Shown here: positions 41,501 to 48,843 of the stretch, piece by piece
Layout of the letters: every line of letters starts with the position of its first letter
How positions within the stretch are numbered: the stretch's first letter is position 1
DNA from: Acanthaster planci
Lineage: Eukaryota; Echinodermata; Asteroidea; Valvatida; Acanthasteridae
Direction: 5' to 3'
Assembly: GCF_001949145.1 (NCBI RefSeq)
Contig: NW_019091372.1
Coordinates: 1,818,615-1,882,614 of the forward strand
DNA length: 64,000 nt
Position numbers and translations under genes: made by a program
Notes under the pieces: model-generated
Told to the model about the DNA's origin: nothing
The model's input: only the letters and a program-made list of their open reading frames with translations
Database searches by the model: none

Positions 41501-44273
41501 TTCTTTTGCCGCTTGGGGGCGCACTGCAACTCGGTGCGGATTACCATTTAATTGCTTGTTGTGGCATAGAAATACACAGGCCTTTTTTTTTTCGTGTTGG
41601 TTCAGAACATGGAGCTGTTTTGGGTGGTGTCTCCAGATGTCAGAGCTGCACGGCTTCATCGTTCCACGGTGACCATGGAGGAGCAGGCCGAGAACGAGTC
41701 TGAGAGGTGAGTATCAAGCCCTGCCTGAGACACAGGGATATGTCCTGCGAATTCCCCAAATTCTTCTCAGACTTCAGGATTTCTTAACGCGAAAATTTGA
41801 AATTTTCAGAGGTGTTTATAAATGTTCAGATATTGGAGGGATGAGGAATATTCACGGCGAAAAAAACCCGGGCAAGTAGTGTTAAATTTCAGTTTTTTAA
41901 GTGGACTACTTTTTGAGTACCAAGTTCACTGCTAAAAATTGAATTTAAGACTTCAGACACTCCCAGCTTGGTTTAAAAAAGGTACTAAAAATACCGGGTC
42001 AGGTACTATTCAAGTGCTTTTGTCATAACAACTTGATTTTCTGAAATGGTAATGATCCGAAGTTGTCAGTCTATATAGTAATCTTAACTTTGTGTATTTA
42101 TGGTTGAGTTTCCATTGTTCCCTAGGCTTGTTTCCCGTCTCACCAGTTCAGCGTTTGGCAGTTAGCTTGGCACTTGAAAGCAACTTTACTACTACACTGT
42201 CCAGTCATTGAAGTAGATGATACGGTTTAAGGCAAGCAAGCTGTCAGTCCTTTCAGCCGAAGTTTGTTTGTGTCGCTGTCTCTTTCAGGCTGTGGTCGAG
42301 GGTGACGGAGGCTCTGGGCAAGAGCGAGATCCAGGAGGCCACCAACGAGAAGTTTGTCCTGGAGGATGAGCAGCGAAAGGGCCACAAGGAGAGGAAGATG
42401 AAGATGGTGGAGTGGGAGCCGCACTTGTTTGAGAGGGACGAGATCACCCGAGACTGGGTTTACAAACACATGGAGTGAGTGGCTGTCTGTCGCTGTCTGT
42501 GTGGGCATCCGTCACCCTGTCTGTCACTGTTTGTGTTGGAGGGGATGGTCGAGATCGTTGAGTGGGAACCTGTTCATAGTTTCAGAGGGAACACCTGAGA
42601 TAAGTTCTGCAGACTCTTAATTAAGACTCTGCTTCTCCATTTGTGTGGGTGTCTGTCCCCATGTTTGTCACTTGTTGCACTTTGAGACAGCTTTGTGTTG
42701 CTGAGCAGAAGTTGGGTAAAGCCCAACCTTTTGTGTGGTGTCTATGATGTTCAGTAAACCATTGTTCTATTCAACTACACGCTGCGGTTGATTTTTCTAA
42801 GTGGAAGTTTATCCACCTGCTCCCTTTTGTTTTGTTTTTTTAACCACCAGCAACCGTCCCTGGGACCCTCTGAACGACATCGAACAGTTTGAACACAAAG
42901 GCATCATCCAGACGCGGACCCGCCACAAGACCTCCATCCTGCGCACCACCAGCATCATCAGCTTGCCCCACAAGAACGGGCCACACGAGCAGCGGCTCAA
43001 GCGCAATGCCTCCCTGCAGCACAAGAAGCGGCAGGCCGGCAGCCGGGTTGCCGCCAGTGCTGTGGCCGCGGGTCGGCCGCGTGGGGCCAGCGGCAGCGCA
43101 GACAGCGAGGGCTCCACACCGCCAGAGAAGGACTCGGAGGAAGAGCTGTCAGAGGCTGAACGTAAGGCTGGGTTCAAATTACTTATCTGCAACTTGAAAT
43201 TACGCGTGACTCTCTAGACCTTTGTCCTGGTGCTGCCATGTTTGTTCTGTTCCCTCAAGACCCATTGGCAATATTAAACGGGGAACGGACCATTTTTGAT
43301 TCCAGCCTCAGTTGCTTCCGATGGTAGAAAAGCTAGATGACTACTCAGTGATAAAGGTCTATGGGAAGTGACTACGGTCATTGCCATAGACTCGTGTAAT
43401 TTCAAGCCACGTCCAAGTGCTTCAGACACAGCTGAAACAGGATAAGGCCGTGACAAAATTAAATAGCTGTGGCTGAAGATTATGCATGGTTCTATGAGAA
43501 ACACGGACAGCCTCTAGTTGGTTACTTCCATATATGTGTGTGTATCTTTCTAGCCGCAGCCAGATACTTTGGACCGAGACTTTGACTGCTGGAAAAGGAA
43601 CAAAATTTTAAACAAAGAAATTTTTACTCATTTACAAAACATTTGCAAAATTTTTCCCCGGTAGTGCTGAGGTTGGAAGTAGTTTGTGAATATAAAAACC
43701 GCAACCAAAATTTCCTGGTATCAGTCAGATTTGTGATGCTGGTTGATCTAAGTCGGAAGATTTGGACTAGAGCGGCCGCTGTCCATTGTCAGAGCTTCTG
43801 ATTCAAATTTCAGCAGTGTGGTTGGACAAAAACAATTTCGAATTTTGTTTTGTGGCCAAAGCAACAAGCTCTTGATGCAGAATAGAGGAATTGTGGCCGC
43901 TTTCATTTGTCTTTGCCATAGAATTATTTGGAAAAAAAAAACCCAAAAGAAATTTGATGCTAGAATTGCAATTTCAGTTAAATTCGAGGCTTCACTCGGT
44001 TTTTTTTCTCTGGCAGTCACTGCTGAAAAAGTGGAAGCGGCCAGTACTAGCCTGCAAGGCACCGTCATCATGGAGCAGGCCATCCAGCCCATGGTCGAGG
44101 GACAGAGGCGAATCGAGGAGCAACTCAAGGCGATCAACAGCCGGCTGGCAGTCATGATCCGGCAGACCCGGCGCGAGGAGGAAGAGAGCGCCCCCATCAG
44201 TCGGGAGCTGATCATCATCGCAGCAGTACTCCTCGTCGGGCAACTTATCATCGCCTTCCTCTTCCGGTCGTGA
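5272..44273 (+). CDS. OSBPL8: Oxysterol-binding protein-related protein, ORP5/ORP8 type (20 exons, 958 aa)
   Basis: Joined exons give 2,877 nt, a 958-aa protein with every intron phase matching. Order of parts: Ser/Pro-rich N-terminus; polybasic stretch about 166-196 ([17 protein letters not shown]); PH domain about 204-317 ([16 protein letters not shown] to [10 protein letters not shown]); acidic linker about 361-414; ORD about 430-775 with [20 protein letters not shown] and the lipid-binding fingerprint EQVSHHPP at 533-540; RPWDPLND near 772; and a C-terminal hydrophobic anchor 938-956 ending in FRS. In vertebrates ORP5 and ORP8 are ER-anchored and bridge ER to plasma membrane, moving phosphatidylserine outward in exchange for PI4P. 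The PH domain and basic stretch contact the plasma membrane; anchoring is by the tail rather than a FFAT motif. Human ORP8 is somewhat shorter (889 aa). The start is chosen because ATG 5272 has G at -3 and +4 and an in-frame stop at 5170-5172. The symbol means the ORP5/8 class; invertebrates usually have one gene for both. Confidence 0.95.
6247..6342 (+). CDS. OSBPL8: ORP5/8 exon 2 (residues 85-116)
   Basis: The acceptor is TTTCTGCAG and the donor CCCAG|GTCTGT. It encodes [18 protein letters not shown] and then SPNYSPVPG. The methionine codon at 6249 lies where the short human ORP8 isoform begins, so this ATG could start a short form that skips exon 1. Confidence 0.8.
7317..7903 (+). mobile_element. 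Foldback family D, copy 1, arm expanded into a satellite
   Basis: The left end GCAGTGCCGTATTTGAGTCC and the right end GGACTCAAATGGCTCAACAC are inverted. The left arm is expanded into tandem AAGTCCCTG / AAGTCCATCAC units from about 7329 to 7717, with a 124-base gap inside. The right arm has three tandem CTTGTGGAGGGA units. The interior (TCATTGTTCACCCCGTTA) is shared with the copies at 33819 and 37806. Confidence 0.75.
7435..7558. other. Assembly gap (124 N)
   Basis: A gap inside the satellite-like arm of the foldback element; probably unresolved repeat units. Confidence 0.99.
8457..8709 (+). mobile_element. MITE family C, copy 1 (long TIR, AGCT duplication)
   Basis: 253 bp. Both ends carry GGGTCATTCCATGAGGTTGG, and the inverted repeat runs for about 55 bp with few mismatches. 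It is flanked by AGCT at 8453-8456 and 8710-8713, a possible 4-bp target duplication. Confidence 0.85.
12367..12555. repeat. Three tandem 62-bp palindromic units
   Basis: Each unit reads AACCCTAACAGTCCTCAGTC, then CTCCAACAGGTGAAGG, then ATTGAGGACTGTTAGGGTT, a hairpin with a stem of about 20 bp. Units start at 12367, 12429 and 12491 and are essentially identical. Single copies of the same element occur at 21478 and 56879. Confidence 0.92.
17107..17192 (+). CDS. OSBPL8: ORP5/8 exon 3 (residues 117-145)
   Basis: The acceptor is TTCTGCAG and the donor AGG|GTAGGT. It encodes [15 protein letters not shown] and more, which aligns with the QGFERGKEDIS part of human ORP8. It follows a 10.8-kb intron. 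Confidence 0.82.
19516..19722 (+). CDS. Possible alternative first exon of the ORP5/8 gene
   Basis: Inside intron 3 an ATG opens a frame with GC-rich third positions unlike the surrounding intron: [20 protein letters not shown], then [19 protein letters not shown] at 19723 (AACAGT|GTACAT) would end it after 69 codons in phase 0, which matches the phase-0 start of exon 4 (27010). The product would replace the first 145 residues of the long form and keep the PH and ORD domains. I see no homology for the peptide, and the donor is not a strong one. It may be a chance open frame. Confidence 0.35.
20101..20502 (+). mobile_element. TTAA-flanked inverted-repeat element, copy 1
   Basis: It starts CCTACTTCCTGCCGGGG and ends CCCCGACATGAAGTGG, flanked by TTAA on both sides (20097-20100, 20503-20506). 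It contains a 16-base assembly gap. The interior matches 39420-40014, for example GAGCCACACAGCACCGCTGC. Confidence 0.8.
20426..20441. other. Assembly gap (16 N)
   Basis: A short gap inside the TTAA-flanked element, copy 1. Copy 2 shows about 190 bp more sequence at this place. Confidence 0.99.
21041..21185 (+). repeat. Dispersed GGTTCCCACT / CATGGAAAA repeat, copy 1
   Basis: It starts GGGTTCCCACTGGCATGGGA and continues with lysine-codon-like AAAAGTCATGGAAAAGTC. It is similar to 32909-33250 and 35107-35190. Confidence 0.55.
21478..21528. repeat. Single copy of the palindromic element
   Basis: AACCCTAACAGTCCTCAATC with CTTCACCTGTTGGAGG as the loop side, inverted relative to the 12-kb array. 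The right arm is truncated after GAGGACTGTT. Confidence 0.85.
21868..21966. repeat. Repeated imperfect palindromes
   Basis: GAAGAACAGTTCCTAAAGG with AATTGTTCTTC forms a near-perfect 30-bp palindrome, and two diverged relatives follow immediately (GAACAATTCCTAAAGGAAAG; TGCCTAAAGGAATTGCTCTT). Confidence 0.8.
22635..22774. repeat. 24-bp tandem repeat, about 5.8 copies
   Basis: The unit is GTCTGTCCATGTGACAAACG plus TGAT, with one or two differences per copy. A related isolated unit is near 22951. Confidence 0.95.
23641..23694. repeat. 8-bp tandem repeat (CCTGTACA)
   Basis: About six perfect copies of CCTGTACA, followed by ACATGTAC palindromes to 23790. Confidence 0.92.
25572..25990. repeat. Pyrimidine-rich low-complexity block
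   Basis: About 400 bp of strongly C+T-rich plus-strand sequence. It gives long open frames on both strands that lack any protein signature. Confidence 0.7.
26294..26306 (-). promoter_or_regulatory. Perfect DR1 nuclear-receptor motif
   Basis: The minus strand reads AGGTCAAAGGTCA, the consensus DR1, followed by a third degenerate half-site. It lies in ORP5/8 intron 3. Function is not shown. Confidence 0.35.
27010..27096 (+). CDS. OSBPL8: ORP5/8 exon 4 (residues 146-174)
   Basis: 29 codons in phase 0 on both sides. It starts [14 protein letters not shown] and ends [12 protein letters not shown], matching the SESKLYNG to KKESLK segment of human ORP8. The donor is AAG|GTGAGT. The end contributes the first basic residues of the membrane-binding stretch. 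Confidence 0.93.
28922..29165. repeat. Direct duplication of a segment of about 65 bp
   Basis: The segment with TTTGACAGGGGATCC and ACCATGGATAAAGATG occurs near 28929 and again near 29100, separated by ACATGTAC-rich sequence. Confidence 0.8.
29478..29960. repeat. Five tandem copies of a 93-112 bp unit
   Basis: Units start at 29478, 29571, 29664, 29762 and 29874 with TTTCAAGCACTTAGTGTATA. They share CATTCATGAGTGATTATCTG and end with a variable ACATGTAC run that accounts for much of the length difference. Confidence 0.93.
32209..32330. repeat. Dispersed inverted-repeat element with TTACTTGGCTGC ends
   Basis: The left end AAATTACTTGGCTGCACCAT and the right end CCGCAGCCAAGTAATGCAGA are inverted. 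Related single ends occur near 6786, 17583 and 43399. Confidence 0.55.
32909..33250 (+). repeat. Dispersed GGTTCCCACT / CATGGAAAA repeat, copy 2
   Basis: It starts AGGGTTCCCACTCCCATGGA and ends with TAGAAAGTCATGGATTTTTT and GAGAACCTTGTA. A weaker, truncated relative (GGGTCATGGATTTTC) is at about 35107-35190. Confidence 0.55.
33819..34007 (+). mobile_element. Foldback family D, copy 2
   Basis: It starts TGTTGTAGTCGGGTCCATCA and ends GGGACTTGTGACAGACTTGG CTACAATACC, inverted ends. The interior AAGCATTCCTTTGTCATCGT matches the other copies. The arms are not expanded. Confidence 0.7.
34252..34353 (+). CDS. OSBPL8: ORP5/8 exon 5: polybasic stretch and start of PH domain
   Basis: 34 codons, phase 0: [18 protein letters not shown] and then [12 protein letters not shown]. 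It is nearly identical to human ORP8 apart from His in place of Trp before the LK. The exon lies 72 bases before a 612-base assembly gap, but is itself complete. Confidence 0.95.
34426..35037. other. Assembly gap (612 N)
   Basis: A gap in ORP5/8 intron 5. Exons 5 and 6 join in frame without it, so no conserved exon appears to be missing. Confidence 0.99.
35446..35468 (-). promoter_or_regulatory. Three TGACCT half-sites (DR4 plus DR1) before exon 6
   Basis: TGACCT at 35446-35451, 35456-35461 and 35463-35468, spaced 4 and 1 bases. The minus strand reads AGGTCAGAGGTCA, then TCTG, then AGGTCA. Confidence 0.3.
35512..35592 (+). CDS. OSBPL8: ORP5/8 exon 6: PH domain core
   Basis: 27 codons, phase 0: [18 protein letters not shown] and then LLIIYKSPK. 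This holds the first PH-domain strands, including the invariant tryptophan pair. A cluster of TGACCT half-sites lies 44 bases upstream of the acceptor. Confidence 0.96.
35853..35975 (+). CDS. OSBPL8: ORP5/8 exon 7: PH domain, middle
   Basis: 41 codons, phase 0: [20 protein letters not shown], then [20 protein letters not shown]. It matches the human NGQWVGTVLLNACEIIERPS segment. The donor is AGG|GTAGGG. Confidence 0.96.
36247..36360 (+). repeat. tRNA-derived SINE head
   Basis: A-box TGGCACAGTGG at 36257-36267 and B-box GGTTCGAATTC at 36290-36300 have tRNA-like spacing. No complete cloverleaf with paired acceptor stem is evident, so a SINE promoter is more likely than a tRNA gene. The 3' limit is approximate. 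Confidence 0.6.
36406..36540. repeat. 49-bp tandem repeat, about 2.7 copies, just before exon 8
   Basis: The unit starts AGCGATTTACGATTCAAAGT and includes CAGTTTCCCAAGAGCGATTT. The period is 49 bp. It ends 46 bp before the exon 8 acceptor. Confidence 0.92.
36587..36839 (+). CDS. OSBPL8: ORP5/8 exon 8: end of PH domain and linker
   Basis: It starts [20 protein letters not shown] and includes [10 protein letters not shown], the last PH helix, then a linker ending [13 protein letters not shown]. It is shorter than in human ORP8: the segment HVTFYGLLRANNL has no counterpart here. It ends in phase 1. Just upstream is a 49-bp tandem repeat. Confidence 0.95.
37499..37659 (+). CDS. OSBPL8: ORP5/8 exon 9: acidic linker
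   Basis: It encodes a Ser/Asp/Glu-rich linker ([20 protein letters not shown]) ending in [13 protein letters not shown], matching the KETTYTEQSHEELGE end of the vertebrate linker. The region between the PH and ORD domains is probably disordered and rich in possible phosphorylation sites. Confidence 0.92.
37806..38025 (+). mobile_element. Foldback family D, copy 3
   Basis: It contains GAAGTCCATCACAAGTCATT and GTGATTGTTCACCCAGTTTT, and ends GACTTGTGACGGACTCAACT ACAACGCC. It lies in ORP5/8 intron 9, about 95 bp before exon 10. The left end is approximate. Confidence 0.65.
38119..38297 (+). CDS. OSBPL8: ORP5/8 exon 10: start of ORD (lid region)
   Basis: It encodes [19 protein letters not shown], then [20 protein letters not shown] and [19 protein letters not shown]. 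It is almost identical to human ORP8. This segment forms the lid and sterol/PS-side entrance of the ORD. The donor CTCA|GTGAGT is phase 2. Confidence 0.96.
38728..38809 (+). CDS. OSBPL8: ORP5/8 exon 11: ORD
   Basis: It encodes [20 protein letters not shown] and then GFYKKPK, matching vertebrate [12 protein letters not shown]. The single leading base completes a split Gln codon. Confidence 0.95.
39238..39336 (+). CDS. OSBPL8: ORP5/8 exon 12: ORD, KPYNP motif
   Basis: 33 codons, phase 0: [18 protein letters not shown], then TFYIAEQ. It contains KPYNPIIGE, a hallmark of all OSBP-related proteins, and the first half of the fingerprint EQ|VSHHPP. Confidence 0.97.
39420..40014 (+). mobile_element. 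TTAA-flanked inverted-repeat element, copy 2
   Basis: 595 bp with inverted ends CCACTTCCTGCCGGGG and CCCCGGCAGGAAGTGG (16 of 16). It is flanked by TGAA (39416-39419, probably decayed TTAA) and TTAA (40015-40018). It lies in ORP5/8 intron 12. TTAA targeting suggests a non-autonomous piggyBac-type element. Confidence 0.85.
40102..40297 (+). CDS. OSBPL8: ORP5/8 exon 13: ORD, SHHPP fingerprint
   Basis: It starts [19 protein letters not shown] and ends TMPYANCKG. The two histidines are the PI4P-phosphate ligands in ORP structures. The intron before it carries a 595-bp inverted-repeat element that ends only 87 bases from this exon. Confidence 0.97.
40609..40706 (+). CDS. OSBPL8: ORP5/8 exon 14: ORD barrel
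   Basis: It encodes [20 protein letters not shown] and then [13 protein letters not shown], matching vertebrate GILYGTMTLELGG. The acceptor is TTGAATAG and the donor AAG|GTGAGT. Confidence 0.95.
40874..40963 (+). CDS. OSBPL8: ORP5/8 exon 15: ORD barrel
   Basis: 30 codons, phase 0: [20 protein letters not shown] and then [10 protein letters not shown], matching human PFLGSSDCVNQISGKLKLGK. Confidence 0.95.
41228..41263 (+). CDS. OSBPL8: ORP5/8 exon 16 (12-codon micro-exon)
   Basis: Only 36 bases: [12 protein letters not shown], with acceptor TTTCAG and donor GGG|GTAAGT. It matches human DSEVFITDKKT. It is too short for ORF finders and is supported by the conserved peptide and the phase-0 junctions. 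Confidence 0.92.
41606..41706 (+). CDS. OSBPL8: ORP5/8 exon 17
   Basis: It encodes [20 protein letters not shown] and then [13 protein letters not shown], matching the human EVFWNPTPDIKQWRLIRHTV part. It ends in phase 2 at GAGAG|GTGAGT. Confidence 0.94.
42289..42474 (+). CDS. OSBPL8: ORP5/8 exon 18
   Basis: It encodes [20 protein letters not shown], then a charged stretch and [20 protein letters not shown]. This matches the LWQRVTRAINAKDQTEATQE region and the following helix of human ORP8, so it covers the end of the ORD. Confidence 0.95.
42851..43161 (+). CDS. OSBPL8: ORP5/8 exon 19
   Basis: It starts [20 protein letters not shown], the conserved RPWDPLND block that ends the ORD. It then has a basic, Ser/Ala-rich linker ([19 protein letters not shown]) and an acidic end ([12 protein letters not shown]). 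GC content is clearly higher than in the flanking introns. The donor GAAC|GTAAGG is phase 1. Confidence 0.93.
44017..44273 (+). CDS. OSBPL8: ORP5/8 exon 20: coiled segment and C-terminal membrane anchor, stop
   Basis: It encodes an amphipathic segment ([20 protein letters not shown]) and a tail anchor, [20 protein letters not shown], at 937-956, followed by RS and TGA at 44271-44273. Vertebrate ORP8 has the same layout (QTQEEIKRNIMALRNHL, then a hydrophobic tail). This anchors the protein in the ER with the rest in the cytosol. Confidence 0.96.
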
Positions 44274-44278
44274 CCCCT

Positions 44279-44445
44279 TGACCTGTGACCTGGGCTTTTG
44301 ACCTGGACACAGGAAGTGAGATTGACCTCTGATGCTGGAGGTTACCATGTCCTTCAACACAGGATGTGGCTGCGGGTGACCTTTAGTATGGAAAGTGATG
44401 CTGACCTGTGACTAAATGAGTGACATTTGACATGTTGGATGACCT
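44279..44445 (-). promoter_or_regulatory. Seven TGACCT half-sites just after the ORP5/8 stop codon
   Basis: They lie at 44279, 44286, 44299, 44323, 44377, 44402 and 44440. The first two form the DR1 AGGTCACAGGTCA on the minus strand. It could equally be a decayed simple repeat. Confidence 0.3.
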
Positions 44446-44618
44446 TTGACACACAAAGAGTGAGTGCGTAACCTGAACAGAAATCATGAGATTGATTGTT
44501 TCACACAGGAAGATAAAACATGACCATTTGCTTGTGTGATAGAAAGTATTGAAGTATAGTTTACAAGTAGTGAATGCTTATGAGTGCAATGGTAAGAACA
44601 CATTCATGGGGTGATAAA

Positions 44619-44667
44619 TGGAATGTTCCATTTCACAAAGCAAAGCTGAGTGAAATGGAACATTCCA
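44619..44667. repeat. Perfect 18-bp inverted repeat in the ORP5/8 3' UTR
   Basis: The arms are TGGAATGTTCCATTTCAC (44619-44636) and its exact complement (44650-44667), with a 13-base loop. Each arm contains GGAATGTTCC. Confidence 0.9.
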
Positions 44668-46517
44668 TCGGTCAACTACCTGTTACCCCCTAAACCACTC
44701 CAGTGGAATCGGTTGTAATGTATTGTGCTAATGGGCTAAAGATAAGTAGTTTATAGACAGGAAATCAACAGAATTTGAAAGGTTGACACAAAAATGGAAA
44801 AACAATGTCTCCACAGTATTAGTTGTAAACGACGGACACTATTGTGTCATCGGAGCTACCGTGCAGAGAAATTTACGAAGAGAAACTTTACTCAGCAGAA
44901 ATGAACCAGTAACCAACCACAATCACTTTGCAGTTCATGGAAGTTTGGCTGGTAGCCTTGTTTGTGCTTAACACGTTTCAGTGCTCAGCATCTGTGGTTG
45001 GCACATTGGTTTTCCGGAATGTTCTTCGTCAGTTTACGAAGTTAATCACAAAGTTGGCCGAGTGGTCACAGGACAACCTTACGTCACAAGTGGCTGGCAG
45101 CCATTAGTGCAAAGGACTGAAATTGTAACAGATTTTCTTCTGTTCATAGGTTTCCAAGAGGCTGTTTTGCGCAAGTCAGTACAATCAGACTTACCAGTGA
45201 GGCTTGACGAGATTCATCCCAGGAGATGGTTCTCATTTTGTTGATATGACCTGTGGGCCAGCTTGTAAAATTTTGCGAGTTGTTTCCTGTCGTGGTCACA
45301 TTTCAAGTTGTTTTTTCCTGTTATACGGTACGTGTAACTGATAAATTTGAAACAGGTGTATGTGTAAAACGAAGCATTCTTGAGACCTGGATTACAATTG
45401 ATGTATCGATGCTGCTCTTGTTCAGATTTTGTTTCGTTCTGTTGTTTTTCCGACAAGGAATAAAGCGTAGGACATTCTGTACCTGGATATCTTTGTAAAG
45501 ACCAATGCCTTAATGAACTCTGCCTTGTGACCCATAACCTCCGACCCGGTGACCCCTTAAGTGTTGTACATAATGAAGTTCATGGGGTCAGAGTGTATTT
45601 TACTGATGGTTGTTGCAGCTGGTAAATTGCCCTCATTAACGTGATATTCGCGAGTTGGGAAAAGTACTCTGGAATTTGTACATTTTAATTTATTACTACC
45701 ACAGTCTTTTTGCGTGGTGACGTGGAGTTCTTCAAATCAGACCAATTTTTATGACACATTTTTTTTTTCAAAAGATGATTCCTGTGACCTTCAACCTTTG
45801 ACCCCGACCTGTTCCCACCACCTGTGTAATTGTGTGGATGTATTGTCACAGCGATGTACTCCTTGAATTCAGTTAAGTGGCACTTGTAGTTATGTTCATG
45901 TCAGACGTGTCATCGTGAAGTGGCCACTTTTTTGCCTTTAGCTGGTACCCATCACTGAATTACATGCATGAGTACCAGTGTGTTAGGATTTGAAGCATTC
46001 TGTGTTCGTCACAGAGACCCAGATCCAAGTTCAGTTCAGTTTATGGTCTTGACCAAACTTCAGAGATATCAGTCTTGTGAGGTCCTTTTTGAGCCTCAGT
46101 CGGATTCCCTTGCTGGACAAGTATTTTTACAGTGACCGCTCTCCCCTTCCCTTTATCTAAACTTCACTCAAGCCTCACTCTGAGTTTGAGAGCTACAATT
46201 CTGGTCCTGTTTCGGAGCCTCATGGAGCCATAATGTGAACCTCACAGATTGACATGTTATGCCTCCGAGGACTTTGTTCCGAGCCTCATCCACAGGTTCT
46301 ACCATTCTGAGCTCGGCATAGCCCCCCTCTGTGCCCTATTCGTTTCCTCTATAGATCTTCACTGTTTGAATTTGAAAGCAATGTTGTCCTTAAACTCGGA
46401 GTTTTGCGAGTTGAAAATTAAAGTGGTTACTTTTAATAAATGTTTGCCTTTTGTACATCTCTACAAAGTGTTACATGGTTTGTCTTAATTTGTCGATATG
46501 TAAGTAAAAAAAATAAA

Positions 46518-48840
46518 TGTACTATAATAAGATAATTTATCTGTGAATTAATATGTTCACAAATACTACAGACGAACAAAAACAGTAACATTATTTTATT
46601 GTGCTTAAAATGTAAATTGTACATTATCTGACAAAAACAGTTAATGTGATCGGTGGAAAATGAAGAGTTTGAGGGGCCAGTTAATTATTATGTTTTGTTT
46701 GTCTTCCAAGTCATCGAAGGTATTTCAGTGAACGAGAAACCGTATTTCAAACACGTCGACCCATTAAAATGAAAATTGATCCACTTGGCAAGTGATTTGC
46801 ATTTTTACAAAAATGTGTAGTAGGGCTTTTCTTTATGCACCAAAGAGGGCATGATGGGTAGACATCGCGTTAGCAAGATACCATGTTTTTTATTTCTCCA
46901 AAATATAAAAATTAATTTCTTTGTATTCATGTGAGCTTCCTTTCAGACTCACATGCTGTGCACTGTTTAAAGTAAAGTCAGATGGAGCATTGCCAAGATA
47001 AATTGTAGTGAAATCCCCAAACCAGGTGTGACCTAACCACAAATAAGGTCACAGGTGTCGATAAACTGTAGTGGTCCTAAATCCTTCAATTTTAATATAA
47101 TTACTTAGGTTCACACTTAAGCTTGTTGTAGTTTACTTCCTTACCAAAGGATTAAATGGAATGTGTTTGTTACACCCCATCTTGAAAAGCTAATGATTTT
47201 TTAAACACGATCCGTTGTAAACATTCCTACAAGTAGGTTACGTTCTGCATTTTGTAACTTTCAACTGCTCCGACACGTGTCGAATAGCTCGTTATATTAA
47301 GATGCAATCTTCGTTAAGCCTCAGTTTTCTTCTCGAACTTTTTCACTCCTTTATTTACATGATTATTAATTAAGCATTGGAAATCCCATAGTGATTTCTT
47401 TCGTTGTCCATGGGCCATTGATGTAGCTTTTCAGTCTGATAATTTTAGGATCACGGGGCTTTTGACTTTGCAATTTTATATTTTGTCTAATTTCGAAAGA
47501 ATTTCGGAGGTGAAATTTTCGTATTTTTTTCCACAAAATAAATTTGTTTCTGAGTATTTGTACGTAGATTTGATCCGAGAAAAATGGTAGGTGAGACCAC
47601 GGTTCATTTCCGACGAGTCAATACAATTCCGAGCCTTTTTTTTTATTGCAGTGTCTAACTTCATTTTATGATTCGGACAAACCTTCGGTTTCTTTGCTTG
47701 AATGGAATGCAGGAGTCTTTGTTAAAAGAGTTTCATTTTATTGGTGGGTGTGCGTGAGTATATCCAGCAAGAAATGAGACCAAGAGGTACCCCCAACATG
47801 TCCAATCACTGTATACACTCTAGACTATTGTTACCTAACACATCCCACCTACATGTCTGAAAAGAATTCCTCAGATTCCTGTGAAACAATAACTAACACA
47901 AAGGGTAGGGGGTTCTCTGCGTCTCATATCTTGCTTTAAATGGTCTGTGTTCTTGTCAAATCTTTTGTGCTCAACAGTTGCCCTCTCGTTACCGATCTTT
48001 TCTACCCATTCGAGGTCAGTTTTTTGTATGTGTTTTCGTTCTTTGCCGTTCTTGTCCAATTCTTTGTTCCTTTGACGTTCTGCTGTTGTCCTGGCTTTAC
48101 TGTTGCTCTGCGAATTTCTTTACCCTTGGTAGCGGTTCTCGGTTCTTTCTGTTCTTTTAACTTCACTTTCTCGGGTATCGTCCAATTGGGTTTTCTTTGG
48201 TTGTCGGTACCCTCAATGGGTTTATATACTGCATTCCTCTTCCGATTTTCACCGCTGGTCTGGTCTTCCCGATCGTGTCCTNTGTCCTGTCGTGCTGACT
48301 CCTGTTTCACGCTATTCCCAACCCTGCCATTTATGAAGATTATTTATATGTGATTTAATTGAATTCTTATGAATGAGAATGCGGAATATAATTGCTGTTT
48401 TAGGTGATACATTAATCGAAAGTCGCTCTTTTGCGTCATTTTTTAGAAAGTACATTTCAAGTTAAATGTTCACTCTACATATGGGTAAATGCAGTTACTC
48501 ATTCCAAGCTGTGGTTGATAATCCATGTGAAAGTTGAGATAGTGGCGTAGACGTCAAATAAACCTATTTGTTGAAACAATATTTTCACAAGAATGTGATT
48601 TGAAGTGTGTAGGCCTCCATGTGCGTTGCATCTGTTCTTGTTGGCAGGAATGCACGCATTCTTCGTCTTGGATATTGACAAAAATATATAAAATGAGTGC
48701 TCTTAATTTATCTGAAGAGCACTGATATTTTGTCACTATCCTGATCACCGTGCTACGCAGCCCTTTCATGATTTCTTCGTCTTTAATGCGCGTCCAGAGA
48801 GGCGTGGCGAGTGTTTGCATGGAAACTACGTGACAAGTTT
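46518..48840. other. Intergenic stretch between gene 1 and gene 2
   Basis: AT-rich, with no recognisable gene. It holds a MITE (47765-47935) and a pyrimidine-rich block (47940-48340). Confidence 0.55.
47765..47935 (+). mobile_element. MITE family A, copy 2
   Basis: It has the same ends and interior as 2256-2433 (for example GAATTCCTCAGATTCCTG in both), in the same orientation. The right end is slightly diverged. Confidence 0.7.
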
Positions 48841-48843
48841 TGT

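Larger units (their letters stand above)
44274..46517 (+). other. Probable 3' UTR of ORP5/8 gene
   Basis: After the stop the sequence is non-coding, with candidate polyadenylation signals AATAAA at 45459-45464, 46435-46440 and 46512-46517. It starts with a cluster of seven TGACCT motifs and holds a perfect 18-bp hairpin (44619-44667). Which signal is used cannot be told. Confidence 0.5.

Noticed and set aside
42809-43192. Minus-strand open frame opposite exon 19
   Set aside because: Shadow of a well-supported exon with homology on the plus strand.
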